From Welwitschia mirabilis (lineage: Eukaryota > Gnetophyta > Gnetopsida > Welwitschiales): a stretch of 50,618 nucleotides of DNA. Position numbers and translations under genes: made by a program. The notes beneath the pieces are model-generated. The model searched no databases. It was not told the DNA's origin and saw only the letters and a list, made by a program, of their open reading frames with translations. Positions within the stretch are counted from its first letter, which is position 1, and every line of letters begins with the position of its first letter. Of the stretch, positions 1 to 13,030 are shown piece after piece. The stretch covers positions 269,702,322 through 269,752,939 of the forward strand of contig JBOZIK010000001.1 of the NCBI GenBank assembly GCA_051453625.1, read 5' to 3'.

Positions 1-735
1 AAATTTAAGTTTATAGGTTTGAAGGTTACCTTGAAGTTCTTCCAATGCCATTGTACTAATGTTTTTGCTTTCTTCGATGGCTGTTACCTTCGGTTCAAAT
101 CTCTTGGGCAGGGATCTCAACACTTTCCTTACCACCTTACTTTATTCCATGTATTCTCCAAGGCTTGTCATTGAGTTTACTATATCTGTAAGTATAGCAA
201 AAATTTTTTGTAAGGTTTCTTCATCATTCATATGTATGTATTTAAATATAGAAATAAGCATTTGTAATTTTGCTCGTTTAATAGTGGATGTCCCTTCATA
301 TGAAACTTATACAATATCCCAAACTTCTTTTGCATGATTACAGTTCACAATTCTTTTAAATTTATTTACACANNNNNNNNNNNNNNNNNNNNNNNNNNNN
401 NNNNNNNNNNNNNNNNNNNNNNNNNNNNNNNNNNNNNNNNNNNNNNNNNNNNNNNNNNNNNNNNNNNNNNNNTTACACACACTGCACAAAAAATAGCATT
501 AAGAGTAAGGGAATCTATAGTGGCTTTTGTTTTATCTATGAGAGTCCATTGGTCTCTGGATTTGGGAACCAATATAGTATTGTAATTTTTGTATGTCTGG
601 GTTATCATAGGCATAATATGACCTTTGTATATGACTTCTTCTACATTGACATCTAGAGATCTAAGAAAAATTCTCATCCTACTTTACAATAGGCATAGTT
701 TGAACAATTAAACATGGATGGATGACCAATTAGAA
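1..735 (-). pseudogene. Copia gag (DUF4219/UBN2 type), broken, element C
   Basis: Minus-strand gag of a Ty1-copia element; the intact protein would be the capsid precursor that packages element RNA. Visible in order are a degraded N-terminal MFNCSNYAYCKV stretch (normally NGxNYxYWK, so the Trp is replaced by Cys), MRIFLRSLDV, DQWTLIDKTKA, LNAIFCAVCV, then a 100-N gap, FKRIVNCNHAKEVWDIV, a stop, YEGTSTIKRAKLQML, VVRKVLRSLPKRFEPKVTA and LQGNLQTYKLKF at the window edge. These are the standard conserved blocks of plant copia gag. A stop follows WDIV and another lies near the ME*SKVV block, and no intact start was found. The zinc knuckle would lie to the left of the window. Family assignment is secure; the protein is not functional. 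Confidence 0.8.
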
Positions 736-784
736 ATCCATCAGTTGGGTTACTCAATTTTAGGGTTCTTAAGTNNNNNNNNNN

Positions 785-794
785 TGATACTAAA
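785..794 (-). other. Primer-binding site remnant (tRNA-Met), element C
   Basis: Read on the minus strand, the LTR end CTATCA is followed by TTTAGTATCA, a decayed form of the usual copia junction ATTGGTATCAGAGC. The rest of the site is lost in a 10-N gap (775-784). Its position directly inside the LTR end fixes the orientation and the LTR boundary. Confidence 0.5.
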
Positions 795-1095
795 TGATAG
801 GATCGAGAACCCTGAGGAAGGACGTGAATAGGTTATTTCAAAAACTTAGATTAAAAAACACATTTAGGTAATTAAATCACCACTTGCATATAAAAATAAC
901 GAAATCAAGAATGAAAATATAAGAAATGAAAAAATGAATGTAAAAAATCAAAGGACACTAAAACATAAACTACCAGTTTAGATGCACACAGGATTTATAG
1001 TAGTTCGAGAACTTCCCTATTCCACTCTCGATGATAAGCTTCTCCCAAGATTGATCTTGGATCTCTGTTACTCCACAGGTTTTGCCAGGTTCATA

Positions 1096-1757
1096 TATAA
1101 CCCTTATAAGTAGACTTTTACAAGCTAAGTCTCAATCTTAATAATGGATTTTTACAGGCTAAGTCTCAATCTTTAATAACAGACTTTTGTAGGCTAAGTT
1201 TCAAACTTTANNNNNNNNNNNNNNNNNNNNNNNNNNNNNNNNNNNNNNNNNNNNNNNNNNNNNNNNNNNNNNNNNNNNNNNNNNNNNNNNNNNNNNNNNN
1301 NNNNNNNNNNNNNNNNNNNNNNNNNNNNNNNNNNNNNNNNNNNNNNNNNNNNNNNNNNNNNNNNNNNNNNNNNNNNNNNNNNNNNNNNNNNNNNNNNNNN
1401 NNNNNNNNNNNNNNNNNNNNNNNNNNNNNNNNNNNNNNNNNNNNNNNNNNNNNNNNNNNNNNNNNNNNNNNNNNNNNNNNNNNNNNNNNNNNNNNNNNNN
1501 NNNNNNNNNNNNNNNNNNNNNNNNNNNNNNNNNNNNNNNNNNNNNNNNNNNNNNNNNNNNNNNNNNNNNNNNNNNNNNNNNNNNNNNNNNNNNNNNNNNN
1601 NNNNNNNNNNNNNNNNNNNNNNNNNNNNNNNNNNNNNNNNNNNNNNNNNNNNNNNNNNNNNNNNNNNNNNNNNNNNNNNNNNNNNNNNNNNNNNNNNNNN
1701 NNNNNNNNNNNNNNNNNNNNNNNCAGACTTTTATAGGCTAAGTCTCAACCTTTGAAG
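1096..1757 (-). repeat. 34-35 bp minisatellite flanking an assembly gap
   Basis: The phrase GCTAAGTCTCAATCT begins at 1124, recurs at 1158 and 1193 with small changes, and recurs again just right of the gap at about 1738. Each unit has the form AGACTTTTRTAGGCTAAGTCTCAACCTTTAA. Elements A's LTRs hold one copy at the same relative place (near 31000 and 38755). The 513-N gap is bracketed by units on both sides, so the missing sequence is probably more of the same array. Confidence 0.7.
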
Positions 1758-2030
1758 TCAAATAGAAGTGATGCGATGTAGCCTTGGTAGCTCTGATATC
1801 ACACATTCAGTATCAGTATAATGAATAGAGCTCTTTTCCAATAGAATATAATGATGAAGTCCTTAGATCTAATTCTGAGTGAAGTTCTTTTTCTAAGAAT
1901 AGATCTCCTCAATTAGATATTAAATAATACAATAATATGCTAATCAAAAACACCACTTAATCTTTCATATTCATAATGGATATGCCAATTTAGAAAAGTG
2001 CCAAAAGATCTCTAAGTCATCTCTTGCCTA

Positions 2031-2040
2031 GCTATTTATA
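2031..2040 (-). promoter_or_regulatory. TATA box of LTR C
   Basis: TATAAATAGC on the minus strand, about 635 bp from the U3 start at 2675. The equivalent boxes in element A's LTRs lie at about 625-650 bp from their U3 starts, which supports the call. Confidence 0.6.
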
Positions 2041-2167
2041 ATGGAGGATTACTAAGATTTATTACAAATGAACTACGTCTCCAATAGCTATAAATGGCTA
2101 CAAAATGACTAGGTAATAGCTAGGTAATAGATACATAACGTTTACAACTTTTGATTTTCCACACCGT

Positions 2168-2523
2168 CTGGTCGACCCCACAAAATCAAATCAACCCCAT
2201 GAGAACTTAGTCGACTTCATCCTGGGTCTGGTCGACCCCTTGTCTCTCGATCTAGAACTATGGACTGCCGACTTCTCAGGTCCAGTCGACCCCATGAAAA
2301 TTCGGTCAACCCTTTTTCTCTCGAGACTTAACTATTAGATCCTCAAATCTGGTCAACCCCATGAATATCTGGTTAACCCCTTTCCTCTCGGCATGGGATT
2401 ATTGGTTCTTGAGATTACAAGTTGGTTGATCCCTTTATAATCCGGTTGGCCCCTCTGGGTTTAGTTCATTTCTTTGCGACTACTTCAGGTGCAGTCGACC
2501 CCTTTAGAATCCAGTCAACCCCC
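2168..2523 (-). repeat. GGTCGACCCC word cluster in U3 of LTR C
   Basis: About 13 copies of a 10-bp word, GGTCGACCCC or close variants (GGTCAACCCC, AGTCGACCCC, GGTTAACCCC, GGTTGATCCC), lie within 356 bp at irregular spacing. Several come as pairs joined by an ATGAAAATT-like linker and followed by CTCTCG. Most variants differ by the change expected from CpG deamination (TCGACC to TCAACC). The cluster lies between the U3 start and the TATA box, where enhancer elements would be expected. A regulatory role is inference. Confidence 0.7.
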
Positions 2524-5166
2524 ACTAGAGGTAAACATAATTGAGTAGTTTATCTAATGAATTTTGGTCCAAATCTTTTACATGAAAAACTCAACCTCAT
2601 CTGCACATAATATGTAATAATTTGCACTACACCAGAGAAATTAGTTTGACATCAATTGGCAAATATAATCTAACATATTAACCCTTAATGATTTTCAACA
2701 TCAATTCAATAATTTAATTTCATTTACAAGATAAAATAGCTTTACATTCATACATTCCTTTATATTTAGGAAAATAGCATTAGATCTAATTTGTTTACAT
2801 AGAGTAGCATTTCTCTTTTGATATAAAAATGATATGAATGCTCCATAGTATGTTAGACCTTTATTTATTATTTCTTGATTTTAAGAAAAATGCCTCTATC
2901 ATTTCTTTATATCTCTCCTTTAGCAAAATACCCAAAATCAATTTAAAATTATAAGAAACAACTCCTCGATAATACCAAAAAAAACATGTATATAAAAAAT
3001 CACTATTAAAAAACATAATATATGGTTCTACCAGTGAACTCTCATGTTAAACACTCCATAGACTAAAACAACATTTATTCCCATAATAATTCACTCTATG
3101 ACTCAAAAAGTTGCCTCTTAAACTCTATTACTTTTAATAAGTATAAATACAGATAATTAAAGGACTTAATTACATAAACTTAACATTATCATATTATCTA
3201 AGTGTTACACATTTTGTAAGAGATAATTTTTAAATGTATAAATAGCTTTTAATATCTTCATTAAGCTCATGGATTTTTTACTTTATATCTAATTTAAAAT
3301 TTTTATGATTTTCAAAAGATTCGTGGCTAATACCTATGCCTTTCTACTTAAATTATATAAATTTTACACTTCTATCTTAAGAGATGTACTAGCTTGTTGT
3401 GATATTTTTTTTGAATGTAATTTTTATTCACTTTAGTATTTATATTTTGCAACTATTCTTTTTAAGGAAGAGGAGGGTCATGATGATTAAAAATAAATTA
3501 GAAACCATAATTTGTGGCTTTTCATCTTGTAACTATTGGTTTGCTTTTGTTCTCTACAAGTTTACTTAGAAATAGCTACTCCAAAATGCTATATAGCTAT
3601 TAGATTGTGATGAATATACTTTAAATTAAACATCCATTTTAAGAAGCTACTCAATAGTCATGTTACATCTTTCCTACAAGTTCTAAGCATTGTGGCTAAT
3701 TATTTTGGCTATTTTATTTTGGGAACATTTTGTTTACTCCTAATAATCATGACCACAATCTACTCCTAGTTATTCAATTTATGACTATCTAATCAAATGA
3801 CCATTTGATGTTGCTACAATCCAACTTTATAGTGATTAAAATATTGTATAAGTAGTAAATGTTATATTTGTACTGAATCTCATGATTTCACATCAACAAC
3901 ACAGATGTGGTTCAATTAAGATAGTAACTTAAGTAGAAATTAATTATGACAACTTCATTATAGCTCATTTAATTTAGGTATTCTATTGAGAAGTACACCA
4001 AAAGTATGTATAAAAGCTTGTCACCTATGCTTCAAAAACCACCTTTTTCTTTTATGTGTTTGTGTCAGGGCTTCTTTCTTTAATAGCTTTTAATTGTAAA
4101 CTTCTAAAATGATGGTGTCAAAGAGTATCCTAATGTCACGTCTAGATTTTGCTAAGGTTAGAAAATCTTCCTAGTTAGTTAGATAAATAATTAAATATTA
4201 TAAAGTAATTAATAATGCTAAATCTAATTGTTACTTATTTACAAATAATAAAAATAATAGTAGTGATGTAAAAAAAATAATTATGCACTTATCTATTTCA
4301 AAAATTTATGAAAAGTTAACATTGGTAAGTACTTTTTAGTTAACTAATTGAAAGGTTGAGTTAATTATAACATTTATTATTATTTATACATGTTTTTATA
4401 TTTCTATAATTTGGAATTAGATTACTTAACTTATTTAAAAAATAATTGTAATTTGGTGTAGATTTTTTTTAATTGTATCTTGTTCATGAAATAGTAGTTT
4501 ATATGTGTTCTAAGGTATTTACTCATGTTATTTATTTGTTTTAGTTAAATTTAATTAGTATTTTTATTATATTATATCATTACACCAAGTGGTCAGGCTT
4601 GGAAAGGATGGGTTATGGGAATCCAAACTACTTGTAGGCACTTAAGTTTTATTGTTAGTCCTCAGTTATAAATACTTGAGTCCCTTAGCTATTAGAGTTA
4701 TAAACACATAGCTTATGATTGTGAACGTGTTGGAGCCTTGAAAATGATTAGCAATACTTGTGGACTTAGCTATAGTACAGGTATGGTCAAGGACCTTTAT
4801 TGTTTTACTTACATCGTTTTAGTTATTCTTGTATTATCTTGGATAATATAAATAATCTTGCAAGTGATATTTATGTGTTCTTGCAATTTGCTTTTAGCAT
4901 CCTGCATGAATTGTCCAGTGTTATACAAAATTTATGCTTATTATAAGTTCGTTATGTTATAGTTTTTAAAGTTCTTATAAAAATTATAGAGTCTTTGTAT
5001 ATCTTGTGATGTTAAGCTTAAATGAATCTTATTGTTAGCCTTTTGTGAAATGTTTTGTGAATGTATTATGTTGACCACTAGCCTATGTTTGTAATATGAT
5101 AAATAAGAAAAAACTAACTACAATAACTAGTTGTTCAGACTTTAGAGAGTGATACTCTTTATTAAG

Positions 5167-5186
5167 GGTCCCAAGGCCTTAGGACC
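5167..5186. repeat. 20-bp near-perfect palindrome
   Basis: GGTCC, one base, AAGGCCTT, one base, GGACC: a 20-bp inverted repeat with a single mismatched pair, GC-richer than its surroundings. It may be chance or the relic of an LTR regulatory site. Confidence 0.4.
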
Positions 5187-5959
5187 AAACTACCAGAATG
5201 AAAGGGAAAAATGTGCATATATATTATTATTATATTTCTTCTAGTCAATGTGCAACTAGATTATTAAAGTCTATTATGGGATAATAGTAAACGAAAATAA
5301 TGCTAAATTGATATTAAGATCTTAGTCATGCCATAGATTACTTAGTTTCTTTTACCTTGTACCTTTAGGAATCTATTTCCTACCTAATGCTTACCTTGGA
5401 CCATACTAGAACTTGTGATGAATGGAGTTTTCATACCATACATGTATGTGCAGGGCCTATTATAAATGAGAATAGTGAAAAGAACTAAAGGTTGCAATGA
5501 CGACTGAGTATTATCTACTTGTTTTGCTTTAGTTATTACATTGATATGATGTAGTCAATATGTTATACTTGAGTTCTTGCATTAAGTATAGTAACTATAA
5601 TTAAAGGACTTTATGTGTACTAAGTATTTGTAATATCTATTTTAATTGACATGATGTTAGTCACTTGTTGTACTTATATTATTCATTAGCAATAAATAAA
5701 GTTTATAGTTACCTATGTTGTGTGGTTGCATGTTTTCTATGAAAAAATTATAAATGTCTAGTTATTTTTCTATGATGATAAAAGAATTATTTGAAAAGAG
5801 AGAGAGAGTGTGCACATGTATGTGAATATATATATGCTTTATAAATTTATCATTTATGGTATATACTTAAGATCTAAATTTGTTTATTGATTATGACTTA
5901 TAATCATAACCATAGCCTTTTGATTGTTTACTTAAAAATATCATCAAGCGTAGCCTTAG

Positions 5960-6040
5960 AATAGATGATTAAGTTGGTTGGTTGTATAATAAGGAGTTAA
6001 TATTTCAAGCCCCTTAGCTATTAATTTTATTCACCATCCC
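5960..6040 (+). mobile_element. Possible tRNA-derived SINE relic
   Basis: A tRNA-like pol III promoter can be read: ATTAAGTTGGTTGG (compare box A, TRGCNNAGTNGG) followed about 37 bp later by ATTTCAAGCCC (compare box B, GGTTCGANNCC after CpG decay). Box spacing fits a tRNA-type promoter. No clear tail or target duplication was seen. Confidence 0.3.
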
Positions 6041-7104
6041 ACTTTCTCTATAAACTAATTACTTGTAATAAGTATGGTATATAGTCTAGCTTAGACTGTG
6101 TATAGTTTTCAAAGAATTGACATGTTGATTTTTATTATTTAAGCTACCTCTTTATACAAACTCAAATCATAAAGTTTTCAACCATGAAAATTTACTACCA
6201 TATTGTCATGTATATTATAAAAATAAAACTACTTTAAGTGGGCTACCAATCAGTATCTACAAAGAATTTTCTTAACTTTACCTCAGGAAGCATGTAGGAT
6301 AGAGATTAGTATGACTCTATTCCTATTACCATTTATAAAAAAACATAACTATTAATGATTATGTTAAAATGCTTTTTTAGTTTAATTAAGAAATTCATGT
6401 AGTTAAAAGCAGCCACTATAATATTTTGACTATTCTTCTCTCTCTTCGTGTGGTCCTTCCTCTCAGTCTACATGGAACACTATAACATAGTCTACATGTC
6501 ATACTATAACGGACTACTCTTCTCTCCTCTCCAATGTTATCTTGCTTACATTTCTTTTTGCTTTTAGTTGATTTACCTAATCATCCTCCTTGCTTCTATT
6601 TGTACATCCTTTGATTTGTTACCTAATGTGTCTCTCCTTTAATTTGTCCTTTTCTCCTAGTATGATGTATAAGATAAATGCTACCATGATTCCTATCAGC
6701 ATTGATAAGTACCATTGTTCCACATTGTGATCCTTCTAAGACATCTAAAAATGTATCAATTTTTCTCATACAAGGCAATCCTTTTCTTTTAGTTGAACTG
6801 CACCCAAATCTGTGATCTTTTTCTCCTTCATCTGTATGACAACATTCCTTTCCTTATCTGTGATCTCCTTTCTCTTTTTATGTAGCATGTTTCCTCTAGT
6901 GATAATGTAAAAAGGCACATGCCATGGATGTTACAAAACCCTTGGTACTCATATGGCATAAAACCTTAAGATAACAAGGGAGACGCTTAGACTTCCCTTA
7001 TTTCCAAAATGATGATTTCATTCCTTGTTCATTCTTACTTAAGATTTTAGATATTAATTGAACAACCATCTTATACAAAAACCTGGTAAAGTTTACTCCT
7101 AGTT

Positions 7105-7255
7105 GGTTTTGTAACTTAAGTGATCATAATGGTGATATTAAGGTGGTACATAAGAAGTCATATGTTTGAGTCTAAGAAATGACACTTATTTTATATTGGA
7201 TTATACAAGTATATTTCCATTACATTGGACTATATAGATATATTTTTCATTACAT
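7105..7255 (+). mobile_element. Possible tRNA-derived SINE relic
   Basis: TAACTTAAGTGATCA (box A-like) is followed about 50 bp later by ATGTTTGAGTCTAA (box B-like, GGTTCGAGTCC with C-to-T changes). A tail follows in which a roughly 30-bp phrase, TTGGATTATACAAGTATAT and then TTGGACTATATAGATATAT, occurs twice in tandem, each copy ending in CATTACATT. The order of boxes then tail suits a SINE, but degradation is heavy. Confidence 0.35.
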
Positions 7256-10200
7256 TATTAATTATAAATATCTTATTTAATTAATTGTCAATTTATTCCT
7301 ATTAGCAGTAGTAATTATTTTTATAGATCTTATTCTTATATTAATGAAATATGGGAGTCTTAAGGTATGCCCTACTAAAAAAAATATATCAGTATTATGT
7401 AATTATCTTCTTTAGCTGTGATCAACTAATAACACATGTATCATACACTCTACTATATATATAATAAGTTGTATTAGATGTACAACCTTTTGTTAGCATA
7501 TTAGGAAAAATAATTATTAGCCCATTATAAGTGGCTTGCCATAGCAATTTCTAATCTATGTTAAATACATTGTGCTCCTCTACATATTTAATAAACTATA
7601 TATATTAATTGGTAGTCAAGTATAATATGATTCTACAAAAATTTTTATATTACAACTATATCATATCTAGACTAAACTATCAAGTTGTATCTATAACATT
7701 AACGTCTTACTAGTAAACTTTTATGGTTATGTTGCACTGTTACATGATTAGAAGTGGACATTACACCTAATCCAAAATCTTCGCCATGAAAAATTTAACA
7801 TGAATAATCATTTTATTTTGACTTATTTTACTTTATAATTATTTTTAAAAAGGCATAGATGGATCAAATGTAGTTACGATGTTGAATTTCCTAAGCCTTC
7901 TTGAGAGTCCAAGGCTTCTATCACATCCATTCTTAGTTTTGATAATGAAAGAATGATTCAGACCATGCAGGAGCTTTCCCACACTATTAGACATGAAGGT
8001 CTTTAAGCCTTGATTTTTCATTAGTTTTAAAATTACCATTATAATTTATTAGACTGGGTATTTTAGCATGATTTGTATTATGAAGAGTAGAATATTATTT
8101 TCATACCCTCTAGAGCAATAATCCCATTCAATGTAGGGACAACATATCATCTCCATAATATTCCTTTGCTATTTAGTGCAAAAATCATCGAGGAATAGAT
8201 TGATAGCCACTACCATAGGATTCTTACCTAGTTACTATGTTAAAATCATAGTTAAAGCCATCTATAANNNNNNNNNNNNNNNNNNNNNNNNNNNNNNNNN
8301 NNNNGTATTCAAAGACAAAGATCTTAGGATCTAATCTAAATGATAGGCTTTAGGAATTGCGATGATCTGCTATCTATATGCATTTTTGACTTGCATGAAT
8401 AATGAAATGATTTATGCGTGGTTTGCTATTGAAAATAGTGAACTTATCATTTCATTGATTGTATGCTTTGAACTATATAATACAACAACTTGTAAAATAA
8501 TGATTTGAATACAGATCATAGTACAAACTTGGGTTGGTTTTCTATCTCACAAACCACATCCTGTATGCATGAGCCTTAACTATTCTAGGGGGTACCTTAT
8601 TTTATATTTAGCCATAGTATATATTCAATCAATATTTCATCCTAATATGGGAGTCCTTTCTAATAATCTACTGATGGATTTTTTTGACCATTAGGTAAGA
8701 AAATTAATTATAAATTTTCTATATCCTATAATTTTTGTATTCATTTTTAATTCACAAATGCTTAGGTTATATCTCTCTATTAAATACTTAATAAGAAGAA
8801 TAACTTTTATAGGAAAGTTTTATTTTATTCTAGTTATTAATATAGTTGAATTTGAGCTGTTATCATAAATGTTACTTAGATTTGTAACTCTTTATTTATA
8901 CATGTTTGAAATCTCTAGGCTATGATTAAATATTACGAACAAATTTACCTTAATAAAATGATCACTGATTATAGTCTAATCACTTAATATAGGAACTTGA
9001 TTTTGTATCAACTTGGTTATAGTAGAAAAATACTTGAAAGTGGGCTTACAACTACCTTATCCATTTTACACTACTTGAATTTTTAAACTTAGTAATAGGA
9101 TTAAATTATCTAAAATTCATATTGTTCATCACATTTATGATGAAATATATCCTAGTTTTTTTAATGATTATGATGTTGAAAAGAATAAAGACGTATTCAT
9201 TGCTATAAATTTTTCTTATATTTTAAAGTCTTAAAACCAGTAAATTATGTAAATCCAAATCCTCCTAAATCCTTTAGGTGCTTTAAGGTTGATCTAGTTG
9301 AGTCAAATTAGAGCTTGTTTTTTTAATTTAAGAAGATATCCTTTAAGTGGTAACATTAACTAATCAAGCCTTTTGATCCAATGTAATACCCCATTACATT
9401 AGAGTGCATGCCATTACATTTATTTGTATTAGGATGTATGACAACAAAGAAATCTAAGCATCAAAGATTTGACATTGGGGTTTGTAATGAGGAGACAACT
9501 ACAACTTGAGTTTGGATCATCTCCAAATATGCAAGATGTGAAATATCATTTGCTTACCCATTATTTCCATAAAAGATCAAATGAGAAGGAGTAAGAGGGG
9601 AGATGAAAATAATGGCAGTACTAGCATCTATAATTTTTCATTATGAATATGTTAGATAAAGTTCCTTAATTTAGAACATTATTGTTATTACCTGAGAACA
9701 ATGTATTTGTAAAGTTCCTAAGCTAATGATTCATTGAATTTTATTGAGAGCACGTTAAAAACTAAGAATTACCAAAATTGAATTCAACCAAAGAAAAATC
9801 CTAATTTCATGCAAAATAGAGGTTGCAAAAAACATAGAATGAGAAAATTCTATGAATTCTAAATTGGAAAACAGAGGTTGTTATTAGAAGATGTAGTGAT
9901 GTAGCCAAAGCAAAATGCCTAATTCTTATTGTTAGAAGATTTAACTTAGGTATGATCTTGAGGATGTTTAAACTAGATTTATTGATGGTAATGTTTGCCC
10001 TCTACATCTTCAGTGGAGTTGTCATTTGGCTTTAGGGAAATAATAACATGGACAACCATAGGCTTTCATAAATAAGAGGATTTTAGCAATGCCATTCTCT
10101 GTTCAATGTCCATACTTGATGTGTAGAAGGCTTTAAAGCTGATATAGAGCATCATAAAAATAAAGATCATATGAATGTCCATAACTATGGATGTTTTGAA

Positions 10201-12958
10201 AAAGTGGCATTTCGATCAGATAAGAAGGAGAATTGATGTAGTAAAAGCAAAAGTCACAAAAAGATGTTATCCCACAAGGAGATATATTACAAAATTAATG
10301 CTCATGGTTTTGCATTACATGGAGAATAGAAAAGAGAGAAATTGAGTACAAAAAGCTAGAAAATAAGAAGAAAAGACAAGGAGAGGAAGAGGAGTATCCA
10401 AGAATGTTGTTCCATTATTATGGTAGAAGACTTGCCTTTCTTCTTCACATTTAATTTTAGAATATGAAATGTGTTTGTTAATTTTGCCTCACTAGATATA
10501 CTTAAGCCTTTGTTTTTTTGTTAGTATCCTTTCAAGCATGTTATCTACTTATTAAGGATCAAACATTTTTCTTGAATAAAGCAATGCACCTTTTGAGTTT
10601 CTCAATGATTTATGAGCTAGGAGATTAAAAAAAAAGTTCTTAATACCTCTTACTAATAAATGATAACCTTATAAGATGTTGATTTAAGTTTTAAAGAATA
10701 TTTTAAAATTAAGAAACATAGCAATTGTAGACTTTTGAAAGCATGTAAAAACACAGTTGAAAGTTTTAGGGTATTTCTAAAATGGATGAAAATGCTATTC
10801 GACTCAACCAAGTTATCATTCCACATGCAAAGAGTTGGATTTCTCCATTTTTGTTATATCTAAGATACAAATAAAGAGCTCAACTAAAGTGCTTTGTCCT
10901 TAACTAGAAAGCATTCTTAGCTTAACAAGGAATTTTACAATCATGATAGCCTTAGCATTTGTTGCATACTTGATGTGGAATATTCACATAACAAATGAAA
11001 ACCTAATATAAGTATTTAGTGTAAAAAGTTACTATGGTACATAAAAAGTTGGTATGTACCCTTTGTTATTATAGATAATACCTCAAGATTTTTCATTACT
11101 TTTAATGAACCAATTTTTAAAATGATATATTTGTAACAAATAAATCATTTTTGTTAAATTATAAAACATCATGACCCAAATACACTGTAACACATACAAA
11201 GGTAAATATTTCTTTTTTGATGCTTTAACCAAATGATTGAAATACCCTTTATACTATATGTTAACCCTTGATGACCCAGTAATTCATAAACCCAAAAAGC
11301 CATATAATTACATGGGAGGCTTTAAGGAGCATTCTTTAAAGACTAAACAACATCCATATTGGATGTAAGAGTTACTTAAGCTTGGTATTTTCTTAGAGAC
11401 ATAATATTTGTGAATTAAAAGTACTAGTTCTAAGTTAGGAGTTAAATTATAGAAGTTTTTAGGTGTAAAAGAGAAATAGGTATTATTTAGAAAATTTCAA
11501 TAAGATTTCCTACAAGAAATAAGGTAAAGAGTAGATTTGTGATGGGTTAGTGATGCATAGTAAATTATACCCTGTCATTAACGATTAGTTTTGTGATAGT
11601 ACATTGAAATTCTTTTGAAATGTAACTTATAGTATTTAACCATTAGGTTAATGAAAAGGATGAAACTTAAATTTTATACATCATCTTTAAGGGTTGTTTA
11701 GTAAAACCAATTATCCTTAAGGTCCTAGAACCCTATTGTCTATTATAATTGTTAATTGAGCCACTCAACATTGTTAGTGTGAGACTTTAAACACCTCTTT
11801 TTATGAATCCTCTAAGCTTACCTATTTTATCATTTCACTACTATCAACTATCTTTATGTTATTAGCTATTTTGTATTTTACAAAATCCTAGATTTGGATG
11901 ATTAATCTGCTATTTGAATTATTATAACTTTAGCTATTTTCATAGTAAACATGTTGCACTATGTTCTCATGTTTCATGATTTTTGTTTTTTCTACTTTAC
12001 AACTAACCTTCCTATTTAGAATAGTAGATAGTAAAGTAGTTTAATTTGATATATTTAATTTTTTAGATTAGTTTAAGATACCCAATTTTATATATCATGT
12101 TGCAGCCAATTTATAATTTAATTATATAAATGGGAAAATAGCACCAAAGTTATAAAGGAATAAGCATTAGCATATGTATAAAGAAATAGGCCCATATTGT
12201 TCCTTATTTTATATCTTAATTTCATTTACATAGATAGTTTATATTGAAGGGCATGTAGCAAGCTCTCGCAACACAAGACATATATCAGATGATTAGAAGA
12301 GCAAGTAATATAAAGGTATAGGATAATATAAGAATATGATTAAGGGTAAGAGATATATAGAGTGTTCTTATACACAATATAAACCTATTCAATTATTTCA
12401 ATAAAGGTGCTCAACATTAATATCACAAACATATATAATAAGTTACATAGGTGTAGTCTAATTTTTATTGTTGCATTTTTCATCTATTAATATTATATTA
12501 TTATACTAAATACAAAACATATATATTATATTAGTATGTTGTTATCTCATATGCAGTTATATTATGCATATTTTAATCATAAAATGATATAGGTTTAGCA
12601 CATGTCTTAAATGATTATAGTTGCTTCTAGTATGCCTTAATTCTTTTCAAGTATGTATTCTTGAATAGGTATTTTCATACGTTTTAATGCATATGAGTTA
12701 AATTTTCCAAGTAGTTATTATTATCTTATGCATAACATGATATAATAATAGTGATTATTATTTGATGCTTATTAAAAAAATTAGGCATTTAATTAGTGAA
12801 CTTTGTCCTTTGACTTTTATTAAGCTAAGTTTGTTAAGACTAGTAAATTAATTAGTGGCGTACATGCTAGTGTCTTTGGCATTTTATATTTATATATTAG
12901 TGGATTCATTATGTTATGTTATAAAATGAGTAGCTATGAGGTACCCTACGAAAATGGG

Positions 12959-12959
<1 letters not shown>

Positions 12960-13004
<45 letters not shown>

Positions 13005-13030
13005 GTGTGTGTGTGTGTGTGAGTGAGTGA
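12960..13030. repeat. (GT)n microsatellite
   Basis: About 21 uninterrupted GT units, an AA interruption, about 8 more GT units, then GAGTGAGTGA. Likely polymorphic. Confidence 0.95.

Larger units (their letters stand above)
1..2675 (-). mobile_element. Element C: Ty1-copia retrotransposon, 5' part
   Basis: Minus-strand copia element cut by the left edge of the window. Reading on the minus strand, a complete 5' LTR (2675 to 795) is followed by a degenerate tRNA-Met primer-binding site and a gag pseudogene that runs off the window. The LTR starts TGTTAGATTATATTTGCC and ends CTATCA, and carries a TATA box and a U3 word cluster like those of element A. Pol and the 3' LTR, if they survive, lie to the left of position 1. 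The gag resembles that of elements A and D, so this is the same broad copia group but a separate family judged by its LTR. Confidence 0.75.
795..2675 (-). repeat. 5' LTR of element C
   Basis: On the minus strand the LTR runs from TGTTAGATT (2675) to CTATCA (795), with the TG...CA ends typical of LTRs. The 3' end carries the CCTATTCACGTCC-like block shared with elements A, B and D, where it reads as CCCC-rich text next to the PBS. It contains 513 Ns at 1211-1723. The order from the U3 start is: U3 word cluster, TATA box, then a 34-35 bp minisatellite around the gap. Its partner LTR is outside the window, so divergence cannot be judged. Confidence 0.75.

Noticed and set aside
4583-5230. LTR-like noncoding block with GC-richer patches
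   Set aside because: No paired repeat or primer site was found in the window, so it is left as unassigned.
7845-8039. 64-residue minus-strand open frame
   Set aside because: No recognisable motif, no neighbours that would support a gene, and length expected by chance.
9382-9430. TGTAATACCCC start, resembling some Gypsy LTRs
   Set aside because: No second copy, PBS or polypurine tract nearby; could be chance in AT-rich DNA.
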